NCBI RefSeq assembly: GCF_002443255.2 | Contig: NW_019211458.1 | Coordinates: 9,329,364-9,393,363, forward strand | DNA: 64,000 nucleotides | Source of the DNA: Varroa destructor | Lineage: Eukaryota; Arthropoda; Arachnida; Mesostigmata; Varroidae | Reading direction: 5' to 3' | In this document: one piece after another, positions 12,481-25,780 of the stretch | How the letters are laid out: every line of letters begins with the position of its first letter | Position numbering within the stretch: the stretch's first letter is position 1 | Notes under the pieces: generated by a model | The model's database searches: none | What the model was told of the DNA's origin: nothing | What the model saw: the letters and a program-made list of their open reading frames with translations, nothing else | Program-made: the position numbers and the translations under genes

Positions 12481-13640
12481 AATCATCCGGGTCAAATTGC
12501 GCGTATCCCTACTCTGTTCTTGGTCGGGCTATAAGGAAGGCGTTTTAGGACACCTTCGCTACTTCTGCTAGCAACATAGAAACAACGGCGGCGGCGTTAG
12601 CAACGGCAGCCATTGGCAATGACAGGACAAATAACAGCAGAAACAATAAAAAGCAACTGCAACAAATTGTAACAGTAGCCGTCAAACCAACAGGTCTCAC
12701 AAACCGAATGAAGTGTGCTAGTGCAGCATAAGAGCATATTGCATGAATCGGCAGGAAAAAATAGGCCAGAATCGAGGTAAGCTGTGCAGCCCTATGGTCA
12801 CCTGACAACTGCGCGCATTCACACGTGCATACAGTAAACTATAGTACTGACAATAGTGCATCGAAATGAGTAGACGAACAGACGATGGACGTGGCAGGGC
12901 CAAGAGTGAACGAAAAAGGGAACAAAGGGGATAAAAATGAGGCAAGCAGGAAATCAACGCAGTGCGTCTACAGATAGAGAGAAAGCGTCGACGAATAGTC
13001 AGGGTACAGGAATGTCCGGCGTGTCCAAGTGTCCATCGATACCGAACAACACTTGGCAGAAACATTTTTTTAGTGTTGTTTTCGTCATTGTCGTCATCGA
13101 CGAAGACGACCAGACGGTGATTGGTGACATCGTTGTTCAGCGCGGCGCGGGAGTGAGTGAAGTTTGAGTAAAGGACAGACGGTGCAAGGTCCTTACGATG
13201 TGCAGAGATGAAAATTTCAAACGGGAGTAAAATGGGACGCCGCGACGGCATGCCAATGAGAGTAGTCCTTTATGCGATATTCCGTCGTTCTATGGGGCAT
13301 TAAGCTTACAGAAAGCGAAGTAGACAAGCAGCCAGGCCGACGAATTTTTGGACGTTGGAAGGATATTTTCCGACCTAAAAGCTGAGGAAATGGGCGATGG
13401 GATAGTTCACAGACAGATGGCGGTGTCGTTTGCTAGATGGATGAAGCTACAGCAGGATTCGTTCCTTTGGACCTCAAAGTCACTGGGGATAACGCTACAC
13501 TAGATGGAGCATCATTTTCGAGTACTGCTGTGGTTCGCATGAGGTCTTCGGCTAGGGCCCAACGTCGAGTAGGTAGCACAGCGGTGTTACAGCAACAGCG
13601 CCAGAAGCATGCTTTTCATTAGAGAGTAAGGCAAATACAT
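12480..13640. other. GC-richer island 2 with cryptic triplet repeats
   Basis: About 12550-12680 is a degenerate tract of AAC, GCA, GGC and CAA-like triplets, not a clean microsatellite. The longest frame in the window, 177 codons on the minus strand (12718-13251), lies beside it, but its product is a mixture of basic and hydrophobic residues with no domain I recognise. A + strand frame (12937-13167) overlaps it. I read these as by-products of low stop density. Confidence 0.5.
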
Positions 13641-16600
13641 TAATGCACACATCAAATTGTTGTGCCATTTACTATGATCCCTTAAAGACCGTTAGCATTT
13701 TTTAGCACATTTAGTGAAGATGCAGCACCCAAAATCAACAACAACCTAGCGTGACCTAGTTAATGCTCCTTTGTGAAGGCGCTAACTATCTGAAACTCAG
13801 ACCTTAGCGATCTTTTGATCACAGTGAGTTGGCGAATACTTCGTTACATCGTACATGTTCACTTGCATTTTCCATCTAGTCGTTCAACCTGCTTTATAGC
13901 ACGCCCACTAACACACATGTTAAATTTACGTGAACGTGTGATCCACGCAACGAACGTTCTCCAACAGTGCTCGATGACAATAAAAGGACAGTTGTATATC
14001 AGCTACTTTTCTTCAGAGAGAAGCGTTTGTACATTTAATGTCAGAGACCAGCTGCTTACGAGCCTCTATCCGCGGACTATAGAAGCCGCTGAAAATCAAG
14101 TCACCTATTAAAACGAGATCTTTGCTCCATGAAAAAGATTTTCTTACAGTAGCATATTTCTAATCGTGAATATATTAATACCAATCTAAAGAGCTCGCAA
14201 AAACTATCTTAATATTGTTGTTCCTGAGCAAACATAAAGCTTCTGAATGATTACATTTGAAAACGTCATCACAGACTGATGTGGCTCCCTCAAGCAAGGA
14301 AACATATTATGGCAAAAAAATTACTTCTAGTAGTATGCATCTACGTGTGTTCGTTACTTAAGTGTATGAAATCATCGCAAAAGGAGGACGTACATATTGT
14401 TTCGTGTATTACGAAGCGGCAGTTCAGTCTATGCTCTTACGAGTTCAATAAAAAGTGGTTTTTATTGATGTGACAATTCGTGCTTTTTTGGTTTTTTTGT
14501 TAGATAACTTTGCTTACTAGATCTAACATATCCTTCTTATTCTTACAACTATCTCAGGGTACATGACCCTGCGAGGGTCCTGCCTGTGGTTGCTTAAGCT
14601 CTTCGCCTTGTGAAGGACTAGGTTCATAATAGTTGAGCAAATTCAATCCAGTCGAGATCGCGGATGAACACATTTCATCTTCTTAGCCCATTGGTCTCCA
14701 GTTGTTTGATGGCCGTGTTCCTGCAGAGAGTCCTTAGCAAGCCCAGATAATCGACCCGTATAAGATGCATCCTCCAGATTAAGAATGTCACCTTTGAGCA
14801 GTCTTTGCAGGAACGAAATTCACACCTTTTACGGCACAAATCACGTGTACTGCTTCTTGACTTCGCCCGAAAGCGAAATAAAGGGAATGTAGAGAATGGA
14901 TTCCTTTCAGCTGGTGCACTCGTGTCTAAAGCCAGAAGTTCCAGCGAAATTCAGCGGAAATAGGAAGAGAGACGGCGCCTCCGAATTCTTTATGGACGAA
15001 AAGTAAAACTTTATCGAAGGTGGAGGGGAAAGCAAACATTAGGAAGATGTTATTGTTACTTTTTTGACCAACCCAATACTATAGTTCTTATCGAACTGAC
15101 TCGGTTATTTACGCTCATTTACATATTTATATCCGTGTATACGTTTATCGTTACTAGGTGCGAACTTCTTATGTAGTCGTAACGCAAATATTACACATAT
15201 ATATATACTAGCTTCTCTTAATCAGCGTGCCGCTATCACCGTACAACCGTTCTACAGAGCAATCATCATTTGTACTAAACGCCATCTTAGACCAACAGTG
15301 ACTTTAAAAGAAAATTCTTGCCTCAATGCTTGCTAGTGTGGTTCGAAAAGCTGATGAAAAAATATTTTTTGGTAAGGCATCTGCATACGTGGCATTTCGA
15401 TGGCGCGATACTTTTGACAACTCTTCCACTAGCGTGTCTACAAACATAGATAGCTTGCACAAGTAGAGGCCGCTAAAGTGTGCAAACCCTCTAGGCCCCA
15501 TATTTTGAGCGAGACTGGCATGACTGCCTTTAACGAGCGAAGCGGCTATCTGTACGTTGTGCTGTTTCAAACGAGGTTAACAGTTTGAAACACCGTATGG
15601 CTGGCTGTAGTATGTCGCCATGAAAAAAGGCAACGTACGATTCTTGTCCTGAACGCTCCAATGAAAACTCTATTTCAGTGATGTATTCTAGTTTTTTCCT
15701 TTCTCCTCCTTCTACTCGTCCTTTTCGTAATACAGCTTTAAGCGGTCCATGGATTTCGTTAGAAGTGCTTGTGAAGCACGACATAGACAAATAGAATTAT
15801 TCCTAAACAACCATTCCCAGCTAATGCGCATCTATTTTAGCGCGTTATTGTACTAGCCATGAATAAGTAACCAATATAAGTGGACAATGATTTATGGAAA
15901 GGGAAAAATTAAAAGACTAGTGGCTATAGGAGTCGTTTATATAGTCTTATAGGTGTGTCGGGGAAACTTCAGGTAAATCCATCAAGTCCCTGTAGTGATG
16001 CAGTAGTGACGTTCTGGCCCACTAGGGCTCGGTACACGTGATGATCTAGGTTGAAATTCGAATGGGGACGTATTTCGCGCTAAATTCTAGCCCTCTAATA
16101 CAATGTTTTGCGATACTATTGGCTGATTCTGGAACGACACAAAGTCTATTTTGAAGACTTGTTCACATTAGAGGATAAGTGACGATAGCTCAGTTAAAAC
16201 AGAACATTAATGCACATGAATTTGAATAATTTTGATGTGACTAAATCTTTAGCTCACATTTTTTTGAGCTTTTACGTCGTACACGTAAATATCATAAACA
16301 ATGGCGCTCGTCACGATCTTAATCTCGAGCAGACGAATCTGTATTTTTACTTTCTAGGTACTCTCTTTCCCCCTAATCGATCACGCCAACAGTAGCTGAG
16401 ATCAGTAGCATTGTATATAAACGCTGATGATTTAATGTACAGGTTTTTGTTTAGTGATATTCATTAGCGTTTACAATTGTATACGTAGCTCGTTCAGCAA
16501 AAAAGGCATATCTACTGCTGTATATGACGAGCTATGATTTTTGCATTGGCTAAATATCTGCAATAGCTGCTAGGTTTGGTTTCAAACAGCGGCCTTGCTA
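13640..16600. other. AT-leaning non-coding DNA
   Basis: Only scattered frames under 100 codons, none recognised. One local structure stands out: overlapping short inverted repeats at 14555-14578, where CAGGGT pairs with ACCCTG across ACATG and the second arm can pair instead with the following AGGGT. Otherwise nothing was seen. Confidence 0.6.
14555..14578. repeat. Overlapping small inverted repeats
   Basis: CAGGGT (14555-14560) is the exact reverse complement of ACCCTG (14566-14571). ACCCT (14566-14570) also pairs with AGGGT (14574-14578). The two hairpins compete for the middle arm. Stems of 5-6 bp arise by chance often, so no function is claimed. Confidence 0.6.
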
Positions 16601-17680
16601 TTCCTATAGGTAAGGACCACCTCACGACCCCTGCTCACACTATGGTTATTGTTAGGTAAGACAGGATCTGAGTGGCGGGCAGTGCTTGAAAAGCGGACGT
16701 GTACGGGTAAAGCCGGCTAGTTAGAACTGCGTGGATGGCGACGAAATTCTAGAAGAAAATGGCGAAAAAGCGGTCAGTGGAGCCTTGTGTCCGAAGTGTA
16801 ACGTTCGAAAACGGACGATCTGCTGATAGCAGTCTGGCCTTTACTGCGTGTAGCTGCCTGCACAGACCTGTCCCCATCTTCTTCTCTTGAAGTCCCCGTA
16901 CAAGAAAGAAGCGATGTGTATGGCGTACGATATAACCGAGGACTGAAAAGTGGCGGCGAAGTTAGTGGGTTCAGGGTAGCCCACCCTAAGCCATCGACCT
17001 CCAACGGTGTTGACTGATGACGCTGCTACTATTCTCTTTGCTGCCCCTGCCGCTTTCCTGTTGTCTGGAGCGCCTACCAAATACAGATCTTTTTCTCCTT
17101 TTTCCGTTCCTGGTTCATTCTTTCTACAATGTCGAAGTCGTCGAATCGATTGGTCGTGTTGGTTGGTTCGCTTAAAGAATGCAACCGCTTTCCTTGTGGG
17201 CAATGAAACAAACTGAAGGTCCTCGCCTCATCCGCCTGTCGGTCGGATTTGGGCCGTCCATCCGTCCTCGCTGCCTTTTCTTTTCACATGCTAAAATCGT
17301 TTGGCAGGCAGACGGTGAGGCTGGGCCACTACATGACTTTTTCTCCCTTGGTGGACGACTGCTGGATTGGCGACTCTGGCCTACCAACCAAAGCAAATGC
17401 GGGTCACCTTGGTATGCCGTCACCCGGCCTTCTTGCTCCCGTACCCTCTTACTTCTTGATTCGTTGCCTTCTGCTGCGAAATGCCAGAATTCGATGAGTG
17501 CCTTTCGAAAGAAAATAGATGAACAACTTCCGGCCCCACCATCTCCATCGGCTATAAGTCTCGCTTCGTTTATTTTATCTTCCTTCTCCGACACCTTTTC
17601 GCAGTATATTCTTATATCTATGCGTTCAACCTATACTTCGGTTCCACAAGTTGCAGGATGTAACGTCTGAGAGGTCATTC
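16600..17680. other. GC-richer, ORF-dense island 3
   Basis: Long overlapping frames occur on both strands (163 codons + at 17179-17670; 140 codons - at 17172-17594; 120 codons - at 16841-17203). The + and - frames largely overlap, so at most one could be coding. None contains a domain or motif I recognise, and the two longest - frames and the 163-codon + frame show mixed compositions without low complexity. Low stop density is a sufficient explanation. Confidence 0.45.
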
Positions 17681-19167
17681 GAATTTAGCCACGACAGACA
17701 CCAAGCCACCTGTAGGCTGTAAAACGTTGTCCACTCTCTCATGACTTATATATATATACATTCATGCACACATGTGCACGTGTGCTATGGCTACCAAGAA
17801 CGTTATAGCCAATAGTATTCGGCCCTAAACGCTGTGACGCTATGTGATGCTAATAGTGATGCCTGTTAGGCGATAAAGACAGCCATAACTCTAATAATAA
17901 ATTGATTAGCAACTAGTGCTTTCTTTGTATATGCATATGAAAATAGGTACATGAAACACAGATATATTAAGATGCCGGCGAGATAACCATGGACGGTATT
18001 GTACAACAGACTGCTTGTATACAGGGCTCGAGGGTAAAGGTGGATTGGCAAGCTGGTTCAACACACGAAAAAATGGGTTTTACAGCTCAAATTGTACCGA
18101 CGCAATAGTTCCAAAGTATCGGGCTTATGACTCGCCTCATTGTGTTTAGCTGCAAAATATATACACGTATATACAATGTAATAAAGAACTTAGAATTGGA
18201 TCGTGAGTGACATTTGTGTGTGTAGTAGCTAGCATCTTGAAGAGGGCGTCTATATGCTGCTCTATGATACGCTATTCATGTCTCTCCCATTGGCGCGTAG
18301 TGTGGTAGGTTGGGCGAGTGGATTTATATATATACAGACTCAGTGTGGAAAGCAACGGCGTGAATGCTTTGCAGGCATGCGTGTTTGGTGGAATGAATGT
18401 CGTTTGTGCCCTGAAGCTTGGAAAATAAGCACTCATACGTTAAGCACGAGGCATGCATCAAAAAAAAACAGTGCGGTCAGGAAGATGAGCAAACCTATGA
18501 TGTATTTTATAAAATGTATTGATGAATGGTGGCTCTCAAATGTTCTTCACGAAGAGGGTATACATACGTACAATATAGTGGACGCATGACCTTGTCCCCA
18601 AACCGAACATGCAACTGTTTCAAGATAAAGGAAATCTAGGCGTAAACTGCCACGAGAGATCCGTTTAAGTCAGGCGAAAGGACGATTGATTGTATAGTAT
18701 CGGTCTTCCTTGTAAGCTATTTTGATCGCAAACTTACAGTCGATCGTTGGAAATAACGAGTGTCTACATATTAGCTAACAAATATACTTGCGCGGCGTTA
18801 CCGCCCGAGTAATTAGCCAATAACTAATACCTACACTCCAACTTATATAATATATATGCAATATATCTAGATTAGTTTAACTTATCATTGCGTGAATTGA
18901 GAGCGAGTGAACAGGTGCAAGCGGGTACTTGTGTTTGTTTTCCCGCTCATCAGAAAGCGAAGGACTACCGTCCTTTAAGACGCGCTGTTGCTATCGAATT
19001 CCGCCTCTCCCCTTCACTGCCATAAGAACGACAAACTGATGACGTTATTAGTCGTTGCGGCTCTGTTGCGGCATCGTTGGCACGAGTAGGACGATATTTC
19101 TGAATCCCTTTGCCAGTTTCCTGTCTGCTTTTATTTGGTAGCTGCTATCCGGCTACCGACTATATGC

Positions 19168-19183
19168 CTGTCTGTCTGTCTGA
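19168..19183. repeat. CTGT tetranucleotide repeat
   Basis: About four units of CTGT, decaying into CTGACTGAG on the right. Read directly. Confidence 0.85.
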
Positions 19184-19438
19184 CTGAGTGGCTGACCAAT
19201 CGTTTCAAAACTCCACGAACCTCTGATACCATCGCCATGTTCAGCATAACTGGTTACTGCCCATTATTGGCAGGACGCAGTAGACTTCGCCCACTGCCTT
19301 TTCGTCAGCTAATCGAGCAACTATCGTCAAAAAAACTCAGTTGCGAGGGGGTGGCATGTGACGCAGTAGCATAAGGTTATTACTAATATCTCACATCTAT
19401 CTGGACGTTTGCATATATAGCTGGGCCATGCTTCCGCA

Positions 19439-19460
19439 ACACACACACACACATATATAT
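19439..19460. repeat. Compound AC/AT microsatellite
   Basis: Seven AC units are followed directly by four AT units. Compound dinucleotide repeats like this are typical of eukaryotic nuclear DNA. Confidence 0.9.
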
Positions 19461-19660
19461 GAATATTCGTGAAAACACTACTGTCACTTTATTTCTGCTC
19501 ACCCTGTATGTAAACGCATATAAACAGCTCGTCACTATCAATCTCAGAATAGTTCCTCCCATATGGATAGCTGTTTAGATATGCATTTGCATATGTGTAC
19601 ATGTGTGGCTCTGCTGACGCCGCATCGTTGGTACAGCCAGGAAGTTCGTTGAAATAGGCA

Positions 19661-19724
19661 TACTATATATATAAATATATAATATATAGTATAGTAGTAA
19701 TATATATATATAATATATAATATA
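19661..19724. repeat. AT-rich palindromic block
   Basis: Nearly pure A/T apart from a few G and C. Repeated TATATA/ATATAT stretches around TAGTATAGTAGTAA let each side pair with the other, giving a cruciform-capable block. It could be an eroded AT microsatellite; nothing suggests a mobile element boundary. Confidence 0.75.
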
Positions 19725-20656
19725 GCCATACATGGCTAAGGCTGAATCGCGAAGTGCGGACGGTCAACGACAAGGGATAAGTCAGTCCTGTTCGCGCGAA
19801 CTGCAACGTCGGTCATAAGGTGATACAAAGCTAATAGATGCGGACAATGTCTACAATCTAGTCGGTAGACATAAAGAGCTGTATGTAAATGTGCATACTG
19901 CCCGAAGAAGAACATCAACAGCGGAAACAGTTGACTGATCCACCATGATGATTTTGATTTGAATAGAAAAGTTCTTCAGAAGTACTTACTCTATCAGTAA
20001 TGTAGTTCAGAAAGCCGAATATTGGGTTCGTAAGCAGTTCTGAATCGGTAACGGAGTGTGTGCAGTTGTCACTCGATTGAATGGCCGGTAGGTGTTACTG
20101 GGTTACCTTGTAGTCCATGCTATAACGGTGGACAAGCAATTACTGTTTAATATTATACGATAGACCCCCTTTGCTAAGCCAATTGGAAACACGCCGATCA
20201 TCTATTCGTTCGCATAGATTTCATTGTGTTACGTAGTAGAGACTGAACATGTTGATATATCAGGGCGGAGAACATATTAATTGCACTTAATTAAAAGCCG
20301 GACAAATCGACTATTCTTCAATGCTTCCAAAAAATCACACATATGCTCGTTCGCACACTCTACGTTATTTTAGACTATGTTTCCCGAACTAATCACGGTT
20401 TCCCGTTATGACTTGGTCAAAATATCCATAGCTTTTGTATGACAAGGTCTGATGACTATGCACTCATCTACTTTTCTTGACTAGGTTGGACATTTGGCTT
20501 TGTGTAGTACTTCCGATGGCGACTTACTAAGCCTAGTTATACCCTACTTAACCAAAATTGAGCAAACGAAGCTATAGATTTACCATACTGAAAGATATAC
20601 ACACGTGTTACGGTCACCGTATATTACTACCGACTTATAAATATGGCAAGTGTTCC

Positions 20657-20673
20657 ATATATATATATATATA
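20657..20673. repeat. AT dinucleotide microsatellite
   Basis: About eight AT units following TTCC and running into AAAATACG. Confidence 0.9.
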
Positions 20674-23003
20674 AAATACGTGTGACTTTCGCGCCTGACT
20701 AGCGTATTACTGCTGATAAGACTGGTGATGGATGATTTTGTTAGATGGCCTACGAACCTCACGACCGACCACCGAGACGGCGGTTGAAGCCCGAATCCTA
20801 GATGAAAATGTCCCTATAGAACAATATGAGCAGCCCTTAGCATTCAGCCAATTTTGAAAGCCTTCTCCTGTAGTTAGTGCATCTGGCCATCGAATAGATG
20901 TGTTATGCAGGTAATAAAGATATTTATGCGAATAATTTTACACTATTTTAAACATAGAACAACGTATGTCACTGCCGTAACGACTCAATAGAACACGTTT
21001 TGGTCATTTTTCTCAAAATTGACAGTCACTAAACAAGTTGGTAAGAAGTTTATGTTAGGGTTACGCTTGGGCAAGACTTAGATTTATTGCGATTTATGGT
21101 CACGTCTCTGTCCATTTCCAAAAAGAACCCATTATAAGCCTGAAGTAAGGTAGAGAACGAAGTAGCCATTAGTCTGATGGGGGCGCAACGTGTGCGAAGT
21201 TTAAGCTACAAGTTCCCAACAATTCTCTGTACCAAATCGGTACCGAGCAAGAAATGCTCAAATGGGGGATGACTGGGTTAAACTACGTCGTTTCTGCAAA
21301 CGTGCTTTGGGCGGCTCTTCAATGAGGTTCTTTATAGTATCTCTACCAGCTGATCGTACAGTCAAATTCAATATCACCTTGGCATATTATGTTCGTGTTT
21401 TTACAAATTGAGCTTGATATCGCGCACTACCAAAAATAAAAGCTAAGCATCGATTGCGCGCGCGTATTCAAATAACTAAAAGCCGGTTCGGTATATTCTG
21501 AGGGATTCGTCTGCTACGTTTTACATCAATCCGCCAAGCCAATCGTTCAACTATGGTACACAGTACGAATGTCAAGCCAGACTAAGGGCTGTAACGCAAC
21601 CATTTTTTATCAAGATCTTTAATATCGTATGTTATAGACATATGTAATACATATGCTGCTGCTCATCTAGAAGCAGCTCGTGAAGGATGAAAGAAAGGCC
21701 GTGCTTGTCAACGCAGCATCAGTCCCGCACGTTCGGTATGTACGTATATTCATTACTGTTGCCGTTGCTAAATGTACGCGGAGGAATATAAGCGGGCGTG
21801 GGTGTAGGGAGGCGTGCAAATGCACAAAAAGACAGTGGCAATTGCTGAGTCGGAAAAAGACAAGAGAGAAAGAAAGATTGCTTCTCGACGGCCCGATGAT
21901 TGGGTGACGGGTGCTTGTATCGCTGCTGCTGGCCACTGAGTTTTGCATTGCTTCAATCTGACTTGCCGGTTTCTTCCTATTATCGTGTTTTTTTTTTGTT
22001 ACCGTTAACTTTAGATGCAGCGACAGCAGTAGCAGCACACAGTTACGTTTCGACGTCATCCGAATTCATTGGTACACGCGCACGCACATACACAGATTTA
22101 TTCTGGTCGAGTAGGGGGCGATTACTTAGAATCGTTGCAATAGCGAAAGTCCGATAATTGGGAAAACGATCAAATTGAAGAAGTGGAGCAGCATGAAATG
22201 GGTCACCGTCGGAAGAAAGCGAGCCCGTTCTTGGATTTCGCGTGCTTTTCGATCGAATAGCGCATAGTCAGCTTTGATCGTGGCCTTAAAAAACTGTCTA
22301 CGCTCATAGACCACAACCATTCCGTCCTTCGATTCACAGAACTTCAGGAAGTAACACAAAAAGTAATCAAATTAAAATTCCGTTAGGATTTCTTCGAATC
22401 TTCATACTGTTGTAGTATAGTGTAAAACAGGGTAAACAATTTTACTTGCGGCAATTCCGTCTAACTAGATGTCACTTACTTGGGTTGATGGACGAAACCC
22501 ACCCAGCTAGTCAACCTGAACTCTACTACACCCCTGAATTTGTTTCTTGTGTTTAAATAGAAATCAGCGCAACGCGTAGCTTGAAATCACGATCAGGTTA
22601 TTCTCGTTGTTATCATTAGAATTTGTTTTGCCCTTAGGGCGAATAAATTGATGCTTACTGGCTTTTCCGTATCAATACTTCAGCTGCGATCACTAACCGA
22701 TCCTGATTGTTGTTAGATAGAATTTACCAGCATACCAGCATCGTTTCTCAGAGTGCAGGCGTCGATATACTTTCATCACAATGTTCCAACGTCGACCATG
22801 TACTACCTATCATACTCATGCTATACGACATGACCTAGCGTATTTCTAAGCCGTTGCTTAGCTAGGACATAAGCAAAAACACGTAAATCATTAATCAGTA
22901 GAAATTGATGATTCAACGAACCATACATAGTGCTTTCGACTATTCGATTGACTACGGGTTCGTCTGCAGTACTTTTCCCTGTTTATTTAACCGAGTATAC
23001 AAA

Positions 23004-23029
23004 CAACAACAACAACAACAACAACAACA
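23004..23029. repeat. CAA trinucleotide microsatellite
   Basis: Nearly nine perfect CAA units. A 69-codon frame (22905-23114) crosses it and would read it as polyglutamine, but the flanking peptide is not recognised, so a coding polyQ tract is not supported. Confidence 0.95.
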
Positions 23030-23249
23030 GTGTCACAAGATCAGTATATTTGTCAAATCAATAGTTGGCCGAATTAGGCCAGTCAATGACTGGTCGGCCG
23101 ATTGTTGCCATTGAGTACGAGTAGAGAAACAGCTTCAATCGATCAGACAGACAGATTGTACTGCTGCTCGAGCAATGATAGAGTCAATTATGCACAAGCC
23201 AATTATCAAAGGTCAGGCCGTGAAGTAATTCCATCTCGTACATCAATTT

Positions 23250-24200
23250 ACTGACAAGTATAACGATGCTAGCTAGTGCAAACATACGTTCACGTTTACG
23301 GCTGCCGCTATTGCGGTTAGATTCACTTTATGCTGTACATAGTACTCGAGTGTTCAATAACAACGTAGTTGTCCTTCGCTTGGCTCTCTGTGTTTACAGC
23401 TATTGCCTTCGTCTACCACTTCTGCTATCGCAACACTGTTATCTGTCCATGTGTAGATGGGGGTGGCCGGAGACAGTCTAAATGTTTTGGGCTTTAATCT
23501 CCACGACTCCTGCCAGACAATACTTCAGATACACTAACGGAGTTTGCTGCCTTTCGATAACACTATGAACACTACACGGTCGTTGCCACTGATATCTCGT
23601 ATCCTAGGGCGATATGTGTCAGTAGACTCGCTACCGATTTTTCCTTTCCCGGCGACTTAACCGTTAAGAGGAATGGATGAGGGGGAATTCTGGCACCGAA
23701 ATGTCTATTTCCGATTTAAGCTGCATGCGAAACCGGCGGCGTGGTGTTTGGTCGCCTGGTTTGACCACTCGTCGTCTCTGGGGGCGTTCCACTTTTTACC
23801 TATCTACTCAACTTCAACATTTGCTGACGTCGCCGCTTAGCGCTGTTTGTTGCACGTGGCTCGTCCATTTGTGCCTAACGGGCTTTCCTTTAGTTCATCA
23901 ACAGTCCTGTCCTTTTTCTAGTCTTTAAATGATTACGTCGGGGCAGTGCAGCTGTATGGTAAAGCAGAATTATACATCGACACGCTTCGGCGGTCGCAAA
24001 GGCCGATCGACAGCATGTGCCGATCATGCTTGCCTCACGTTGTCCTGCTGCTCGATAATGCTGTCAACGGCAGATCAACGTTGTTCGTAGGTAACCATGT
24101 GCCTGAAGCGTGTAGCTGCGCTCCTCGGGAAAAACTTCAAGCAGGTCCCATTCAGAGCCCGATGGCCTGAACGGACAGCGTTTCCATGGTGATAGAAAGC
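23250..24200. other. Small GC-richer island 4
   Basis: Frames of 60-83 codons on both strands, including three successive + frames between 23266 and 24170. None is recognised or bounded by a convincing acceptor-donor pair that I could see. No repeats of note. Confidence 0.5.
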
Positions 24201-25379
24201 AGCATATCGTAAAGCTATAACCTGCGTGATCAGAAAAAAAAACGTACATAGGCATCGAATCATATAAGGAGATACAAATGCACCTCGATTATGGCGCCAT
24301 ATATTTAGCTAGAGACAAAAACACAATGAAGCAGAAAGGGGTGCTGCTACTGCTGCGGTTGGAAGCGATCACTAAGGAAGTAAGCAACACGACCTAGAAG
24401 CCGAGTTGGCTCGATTACGGGAGGCTATTAGATCGTTCGATAAACAAGTAATACGTTTCTAATGGGAAAATTGCTATACGTGTTTGTGAGTATGTGTGAT
24501 CGTCATTAACACCATAGTAAGTAAACTTATTGTAGCAGTAAATTCATTTGTACGTATGCTTAAAACGTATGTATATATATAGCAAAAGCGATAAATGATA
24601 ACGGTGGCGGGGGTAGCTGTGGGTATAGCGTGGAACAGTTAGGCGTGAAATAGTGTCAATGCAAGCTTAAGTACAAGGGTAAGTGGGTCATCCAGCCATT
24701 CATGTTTTCACGGCAACACTACGTCCGCTGTTCCTTTTCTCGTTACAAATCAACAGGAGCATGGATATTGTCGTTCTTACTTACGGCTTAAAAATCCAGT
24801 AAGCAGGAAAATTCTAATTTGACTTAAAATGCAGAAACAGGACATTAATGGTAGATGAATTGGAAACACTGGACCAACTAAAAGCCCTAAAATAAAAATC
24901 GATTTATTTTTTTTTATTGCAAGTTCATAGAACGGGGTAAAAAACGTTCATGAAGGTTGCAAAAAGCACGCAATAAAAATAGATTTACGTTTAAATAGCA
25001 GATGGGTTACTCTTTATTATCGTAGTTTGCAATCGAAGTGAATGAAATGTTTTTACCCTAGTACTATACATTCAGTAAGTACGTCCGTCCCAAGCACGTG
25101 ACTCGAAATCATTTAAGGCACACCAGAACTCATATTGTGACATATTCTTTCTTCCAACTAGCTAGGACGGTGCAACCGGGTTGGCGTAATTTAGATTTTC
25201 AGCAAAAGTCATGGGGATCCAAACTTAGCTCCCCTAATGAACTTTCAATGTCCCATTCGTTTTCACTACTGACTGCTTCTTCAGCCTAGCTAAAAGAGCT
25301 TTGTTTATCGTATGAGAGTATTCGGCGAGGTACTAGCACCCTGAACGACTCCACCTCCGTTGCCCTATTCGCCATATAT

Positions 25380-25780
25380 TAAATATCACGTGCGTTATTA
25401 TTAAGCTCGAGGGGTAGTTGTTGTTGCTGCTGTGTCAGTTGCTACCGCGGTAGTTCTGGGTCGGCCCCTCAGTCCCGCTGAGCCCCGGGATTCCTCCGCT
25501 TCGAACTGCTGGGAGAGGGCGCCTGGCTCGTTGTGAGAGATGATGAACTATGTAAGCGACACGATCGGTACCGACCGCTGACCTTTGTCTTCGCTGCCCT
25601 TTAGTCGTGGCTGAGTCCCGATCTGACGCTGTGTGTTTCGTTGTTAGCCAGCGTAGGCATCTACGACGTTGCCGATCTCGGCAAGGAGACAGACGAACAG
25701 CTCCCTGTAGCGGCTTAGAGAAGGGCCGTTAGCCAGTAGCGCTGCTGATGGCAGCCGTACACGTATTTATTAATGAACGT
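25380..25780. other. GC-rich pocket with palindrome
   Basis: A sharp local GC peak in AT-rich surroundings. It contains the perfect 12-bp palindrome CTACCGCGGTAG (25442-25453), then a CTCAG...CTGAG hairpin inside a C/G-rich run, and several CpGs. A GTT/GCT triplet tract precedes it. No frame longer than about 45 codons was found. It could be a CpG-rich regulatory element or the remains of a GC-rich insertion; I cannot tell which. Confidence 0.45.

Larger units (their letters stand above)
17680..23250. other. AT-rich, microsatellite-dotted non-coding DNA
   Basis: Short AT, AC and CTGT microsatellites and a palindromic AT block are entered separately. Open frames are short and unrecognised. 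The 130-codon minus frame at 21667-22059 has no recognisable domain and overlaps + frames. No RNA gene or mobile element was seen. Confidence 0.6.

Noticed and set aside
12718..13251. Longest ORF of the window, 177 codons on the minus strand
   Set aside because: No recognised domain. It mixes Leu/Cys/Arg-rich segments, overlaps a + strand frame and sits beside cryptic triplet repeats; frames this long are expected a few times in GC-richer DNA of this amount.
17172..17670. 163- and 140-codon frames on opposite strands
   Set aside because: They overlap almost fully, neither shows a motif, and the DNA is stop-poor by composition.
22905..23114. Polyglutamine ORF over the CAA repeat
   Set aside because: The repeat alone explains the Gln run; flanking residues are not recognised.
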